Part shown: positions 59,066 through 64,000 of the stretch, one piece after another
How positions within the stretch are numbered: position 1 is the stretch's first letter
Layout: each line of letters opens with the position of its first letter
Assembly: GCA_030407085.1 (NCBI GenBank)
Contig: CM059587.1
Location: 34,197,001 to 34,261,000, forward strand
Source: Trichopria drosophilae
Lineage: Eukaryota > Arthropoda > Insecta > Hymenoptera > Diapriidae
Length of the DNA stretch: 64,000 nt
Direction of reading: 5' to 3'
The notes under the pieces: model-generated
The model's database searches: none
Seen by the model: the letters and a program-made list of their open reading frames with translations, nothing else
Told to the model about the DNA's origin: nothing
Position numbers and translations under genes: made by a program

Positions 59066-59698
59066 TCACGTTGTCTTCAATATCTCCATACGTATCGGTT
59101 TCTTCATCGAAATCCTTACCACGTTTTTTCGGAGCAGGATTTCCTGACCCGTCAGCATCTGAAACATGCAGTCTCTTAGCGTTTCTTTATCGTTTTTTGT
59201 TTTCTTTATCATTTTTCCCGCCTTTAATTGGCTTACACGATTTTTCAGTTTTTCGTGCGTTTTTAACTTTTTAATCGTTTTTCTCTCTTTATTTATTTTA
59301 TTATCGACCAAATCTATTTCATCGTAATTTTCATTTTCATTTTCGAGGTCGGATCTATCGATTGGGTTACGCAATAATGCATCCGCGTTGACATTACGTT
59401 TCCCCCCTTTATATACCACATCGTATTCGTAATCTTCTAATTTTATGCGAAAACGGTGTAGTCTCAAATTCATATCCTCCACAGTTTTAAGGAATCTTAG
59501 TGGTTGATGATCCGTTACGAGAGTGAATTTTCGACCATACAAATGTGGACGGAACTGTTCTACAGCGAACACCGCAGCTAGCATTTCCTTTTCGGATGTA
59601 GTGTATCGGGTTTCTGCTCCTTTCAAACTTCGTGATGCGTAGGCGACTGGTAGACCCTCGCCAATCTTCCCTTGCGATAAAATAGCGCCAAGTACCAC
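59066..59698 (-). pseudogene. Gypsy pol fragment: RNase H
   Basis: Contains LPVAYASRSLKGAETRY, EKEMLAAVFAVEQFRPHLYG and FTLVTDHQPLRFL, standard Ty3/Gypsy RNase H motifs, then the RNVNADALLRNP segment. A lysine-rich stretch follows and the frame loses similarity. Upstream RT thumb sequence (59700-60110) is present but split among frames. Confidence 0.85.
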
Positions 59699-60120
59699 TC
59701 CCGAGGCGTCCGTAGTGACACCGAACGGCTCGTCGAAATTTGGTATCTGTAAGATTGGTGCATTACAGAAGAAACCCTTTATTTTCTCGAATGCTTCTAT
59801 CTGCTCAGCATTCTATGTAAACTTGACATCCTGACGTAATAAGATAATTAACGGGCGGCGATTTTTGAGAATCCCTCAACAAATCGTCTATAATATCCCG
59901 CTAGTCCAAGAAATTTTTTAACTTTTTTTCGATTTTCGGGGACCGGATTTTTCCTTACCGTTTCGATCTTCTTCGCATCCGGCTGGAGTGTATTATTTCC
60001 GACAGTGTGCCCCAAGTACGCAGCTTCCTTGCATAGGAACTTTAGACCACTTTATAGGGTTCCAACGTAAGATTTGCGTCTTGAAGTCGTTTCATGAGGC
60101 GTTTAAATTTAACCTCATGT

Positions 60121-60822
60121 TCATACACATTTTTGGCGTAAATAATTGTCATCGAGATATACTAATAGCTCTATGCCTTGTAAGCCACTTAATACTAGAT
60201 CCATAAGTTGCTGAAAATCGCTGGGGCCGTTTTTTATTACCATCGGCATCCTTACATATTGATAGTGACCGTTTGGGGTCGAAAACGCAATTTTTTGTGC
60301 GTCTCGCTCATCCATCATTATCTGATGGAACCCAGATTTAAGGTCGAGAATTGTAAAATACACGGACTGCCCTAATTGATCCAAAACGTCCGTAATATTC
60401 GGAATTGGATAAGCATCCCCAATTGTTTTCTCATTCAAATCGCGAAAATCGATAACTAAACGCAATCGCTTTTCGCCGTTAGGGACTGGTTTCTTAGGGA
60501 CAACCCAAACAGGAGAGTCGTAAGGAGAGGAGGACGGTTTAATCAATCCTGCCTTGAGCTGCTCGTCCACTTGTCGCTGCATTTCGGTTTTTATAGCGGG
60601 TGGGTGCCGGAAACGTTTAGCGCGTATCGGTACATCGTTTGCGGTGTGAATTCGGTGTTTGAATACGGAAGTCGCACCTAACGGTCCCCCTGGTAGGTGA
60701 AACATGTGTGCGTAGTCGTGAACGAGATTCTCCACATGTTTTCTTTCTTCGTCCGATAATCCGTCCACATTAATCCGCTTCAAAACATCGTCATTTCTCT
60801 GTTTGTCATGTCCCATAGCCAC
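60121..60822 (-). pseudogene. Gypsy pol fragment: reverse transcriptase
   Basis: Shows FKHRIHTANDVPIRAKRFRH, GLIKPSSSPYDSPVWVVPKK, RLVIDFRDLNEKT, FTILDLKSGFHQI, KIAFSTPNGHYQYVRMP, and the catalytic YLDD just before a frame break. These are Ty3/Gypsy RT motifs 1 to 5. The frame is truncated by a small indel after YLDD. Confidence 0.88.
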
Positions 60823-61450
60823 TTGTATTTTTGCGCGATTTTGTTTTTCCGATTATCTTCGTAATTCTTGAGATCCTGCATGGTTTTTATAACATGATTT
60901 TCTCTTTGTATATTTTCTGCTACTTCGCATTCTTCCACTTCAATTTGTGGGGCGGTAAATTTTATTTCATAGTCATTCGTATTTATGACATACCAAATTA
61001 CCAAAAAATAAACCACTGCAGATGTTGACTTTCGGTACAAATCTAAGTTGTCTAGAACTTCTACGCGAACTACTCTGCGACTTCTTGGCGAAATCCGTAT
61101 GAACTCTTCATTAATAAACGGAATTGCATCATTTCTTATATGTACGCAATCTTGTTCATAATCGATTTTCGCTCCCAGAGTTCGGAAAAAAGGATTTCCC
61201 ATGATTCCATCTTCATCGATAGGGAAGTCATCTTTCACTATTTGTAACTCGATAATTTCTTCATTAAATTGTACTTCCGCACAACCTAGCGTACCAATTA
61301 GTCCTTTGCCGATTCCGCTTAAATCGAATTTTATATCCTAATCGGGATACAGCTCTCAACGTAATTTACTCAGTTTTATAAGATTTATTTCTGCTCCGGA
61401 ATCGACCAAGAATATTCTGTTTTCATAATGCAGATCGGGGCTAGAAATTT
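60780..61450 (-). pseudogene. Gypsy pol fragment: aspartic protease and linker
   Basis: Near 61400 the minus strand encodes RIFLVDSGAEINLIK, with the DSGA protease active site. After a break, 61238-60780 reads DGIMGNPFFRTLGAKIDYE, the protease C-terminal flap region, then a linker that overlaps the RT frame. Confidence 0.75.
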
Positions 61451-61825
61451 CTATTTGTGGACATTCTGAAAAGCTGACATGCCCGAAATGGACCCAGGCT
61501 GTTCCGCTTTTATGGCGCGCATTTTCCGAGGTGAGTTTTTGTCTCGGGCGTCGCTCGACGTTGCTGGTTGCTGTCGAGCTCCCCTGGAGTTTAAATGATG
61601 GTGATTTCGATTATAGGATGAATTGTTTCCTCGTTTATCGGGTTCTTCATTATTCCCGTATTTATTTCTCTGCCATCTATCATTAGTCCGATGAGACGAA
61701 TGGTAATTTCCCGATAAAGAATGATTCCCAGAAAAACTTGGAAGGTTTTCCCTATTCCGAAATTTCGATTCGTCCCGGCGATCGTTATTAAAAGAAGTTT
61801 CATTATTTTCTACAAACCTATTTTT

Positions 61826-62748
61826 TCACCTGTCCTGAAATTTTGAAATCTTTTTTTTCACGCCGTTTATAAAGAAACATGTTTCACTGACGTGACCCAT
61901 TCGCTGGCAAAACTCGCATTTTTGTTGATTGAATCTTTGCGCGGGACAATTATCTCTGGTGTGACCTATGCGATCACACCAAGTGCAATGTCTCTCTATG
62001 TCCAGGGTATCGAAATTCCTATTTTTTAGAGTTCGACATTGTTTCCGAGAGTGTCCCATTCTTTTAGAATAACTACACTGAATGTCGTTATAATTTCGCC
62101 ATTCAGGATCGATTTCATAACGTCCTGGCCGGTCCAAATAGTCACGCTGATATTGGGGACCTTTCGAATCTAAATGAGCAGACGCTTGATAGTATCTTTC
62201 TCCGCGACCTCCCAGCATAGGATCGGATCCTGCGTCTTTCGAGCTGTATTTTTCAGTTAGTTTCCTAGCGTGTTCTATGGCAGCTTCGCGCAGTAAATGA
62301 AATGGTCCCTTCCGTCACGATTTTCCAAAGTTAATAATCTCTGACCAACAACTGCGTAAAAATCTCTCGACGAGTTTATGGCCTTCTCGAGAGCTCGATA
62401 ATCGCGTAATAGACGGTAATCAAAATCTTCTAAACTCTCGCGGGGTCCGGGGTAAGTATTTTTTAATCCAGCTAGCAACTTGAGCGGATCACTAGAAATG
62501 CCATATGCAGATTTTAGATCGGCAAGAAAGGCTTCTACTGTCGCGTATGTTGAAATCTTTTCGTTTTCCCGGTAAGCTTTTTCCTCATCATATGTAGATA
62601 GACCCGGGTTTCGTCGGCCGATAATAAATTCTGACACACTGCTCACTGCTTCCGCAATTGGTGGTGGTCGCACTACCACATATATCGGAGCCGCGGGGGC
62701 CACATAGTGGCTACCGCTTGTCGTTATTCCGCTTTTATTGTCCCCCAT
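61826..62748 (-). pseudogene. Gypsy gag with zinc knuckles (frame-broken)
   Basis: 62748-62275 gives a 157-aa start (MGDNKSGITT) with a capsid-like helical region. After a frame break, 62218-61826 holds three Cys/His knuckles: CTWCDRIGHTRDNC and CEFCQRMGHVSETC are intact CX2CX4HX4C; the first (CSYSKRMGHSRKQC) has Ser for the second Cys. Nucleocapsid-type RNA binding is the family role. Confidence 0.8.
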
Positions 62749-63535
62749 TTTTTTGTATTGTTTCGAAAGTCGCTATTATTAATTTCTGATTCGCGTTTTT
62801 TTGTATTCAAAATTTCCTTTTTTTTGTTAAAAAAATGTTCGCGGGATGTAACAAATCATAATTTTGATAATATTCAAAGTTAGTTAAAATAATATTTCGG
62901 AGTTAATTACAACAATATTTCAAAGTTAATTGTGACAGTATTTCAACATTAATTGAATCAGCATTTCAAAATGAATTACAATAGTGTTTCAAAATGAATT
63001 GTAATAGTTCTTTTTTTTTTAAATCAACAATATTTTATGGTTCATAAAATTCAGAACAATCGTTAAATAATTTACAAATTTTCTCTCATTTTTGTTCGTG
63101 AAATTTAAATATGATTCTGAGCAAAAGATTGATAAATTATTCCAAAGTTTTTTGTTTTTTTTTGAGAGAGAGAATTTGTACAGAAATACAAATTTACTTA
63201 CGTAGCTGCACTCATGAAGTAGGCTATCAGCGTCCTCGATGTTTTTTCTGCTCTATCTGATGCGTTGAGCTTCATCAAGTTACTTCACAGTCCCTCAGCT
63301 TAGTGAAGCGCCCTCGTGAATCTTGAATTGGATAAGGCCTCCTCCTCGTTCTGGAGCAATGAATCCTGGATAGCTGAGTCTCGAAACAGCTCGTGTTCAT
63401 TCACAACTTTCTGTACAGAAAGTTATTTTACGCGAACTGGACTCCGTTTACCCGTTCTGATTTTCTTCGTACTTGAAAAGTTATTTTTGAAGTTCACCAG
63501 TCACTTGCGGATCCTACCGCTGCCACCATTTTTTA

Positions 63536-63992
63536 TGTTACGATTTTTATGCTTTCGCAATTTATTAAATTCTCACAAGGATCAGGAGTTATAAGATTGA
63601 TTCTCGGTAGCTGAGAATCATTTTTGGGATCTTCTGCATAAAGGGTATTGACACCCCAAGTGGCAAATATGGCGGTTAATTTAGGATAATAACTTTATTA
63701 TTGAGAGAAATGCCAACCGTAGGTCGTACCTTACGGGTGTGTAGGAACTATGTCCTGTGTTGATTCGCGGAGAGTAGCGGATTAACGTGCCGTGGAGTCT
63801 CTAAGTTCCCGAATCTCGAACTGAATTCGTTGAGCTATGTGCTAAGTTACGTGCGCGGGCGACCCTGCCTCAGAGATCCTCTCTGGATCGTACACGTTGT
63901 GACTCTGACGGAGATCTTCGCGACGCGACTCTGACCCTTTGACCTATTGGTGACCTCGGCGATTCGGGGCACGTGTACGCGTGTGAGTCACA
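63536..63992 (-). repeat. Gypsy 5' LTR
   Basis: On the minus strand it starts TGTGACTCAC and ends GTAACA, the usual TG...CA ends, 457 bases. It is followed after a few bases by TGGTGGCAGCGGTAGGATC, a possible primer-binding site; I cannot assign the tRNA. No second copy lies in the window. Confidence 0.6.
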
Positions 63993-64000
63993 ATCTTATG

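Larger units (their letters stand above)
58906..63992 (-). mobile_element. Ty3/Gypsy LTR retrotransposon, 5' LTR to RNase H, 3' part lost
   Basis: Order on the minus strand: 5' LTR (63992-63536), leader, gag (62748-61826), protease (about 61430), linker, reverse transcriptase (60822-60121), RNase H (59698-59066). Integrase and the 3' LTR are missing; the sequence changes to DIRS-like at about 58905. Several frameshifts and stops divide pol, so it is inactive. Confidence 0.85.

Noticed and set aside
1..64000. tRNA, rRNA and CRISPR scan
   Set aside because: No cloverleaf with a GGTTCRANNCC-type arm and matching acceptor, no rRNA-like blocks and no regularly spaced direct repeats were found by eye.

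Overview
This is a 64 kb piece of an AT-rich insect nuclear genome. The evidence is spliced genes with GT-AG introns, divergent ionotropic receptors, insect-type non-LTR and LTR retrotransposons, and an interstitial CCTAA tract matching the arthropod telomere motif. A hymenopteran is my best guess but is not proven by the sequence. I see no tRNA, rRNA or CRISPR array.

Layout. 0-1 kb: the 5' half of a CR1/Jockey-type LINE (PHD-finger ORF1, start of the ORF2 endonuclease), minus strand. 2.5-8.7 kb: two divergent ionotropic receptor loci, a decayed copy (minus) and an intact single-exon copy (plus). 11.6-28.8 kb: a tandem array of ER-type mpaB / latex-clearing-protein-like oxygenase genes (DUF2236 fold), all plus strand: one pseudogene and three intact three-exon genes of 424, 434 and 425 aa that share exactly the same intron phases and a 264-nt middle exon. 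29.0-42.8 kb: a Fas-binding factor 1 (FBF1, ciliary transition-fibre) homologue on the minus strand, 11 exons, 874 aa. Its 9.3-kb second intron holds two head-to-tail Dong/R4-like retrotransposons in a TAA microsatellite, a hammerhead-ribozyme motif split by a palindromic MITE, and other MITEs. 47.4-53.1 kb: an EMC8/9 gene, plus strand, 4 exons, 207 aa, with a 4.9-kb first intron full of foldback repeats. 54-64 kb: transposon debris, namely a fragment with an AFTGCDTTSAF motif, a DIRS-like fragment carrying a nested TA-flanked DNA element, and a 5' LTR plus gag and part of pol of a Ty3/Gypsy element.

The two conserved single-copy genes (FBF1, EMC8/9) and the oxygenase array are what the host is likely to use. 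Most other structure is mobile DNA. Two things stand out. One is a hammerhead ribozyme with a complete catalytic core whose two loops carry 10 perfectly complementary bases, with a MITE inserted in loop II. The other is a set of at least five long inverted-repeat (foldback) elements, two of which share an ATGGCGG-containing core. The oxygenase array next to divergent chemoreceptors is the most gene-like novelty; its substrate is unknown.
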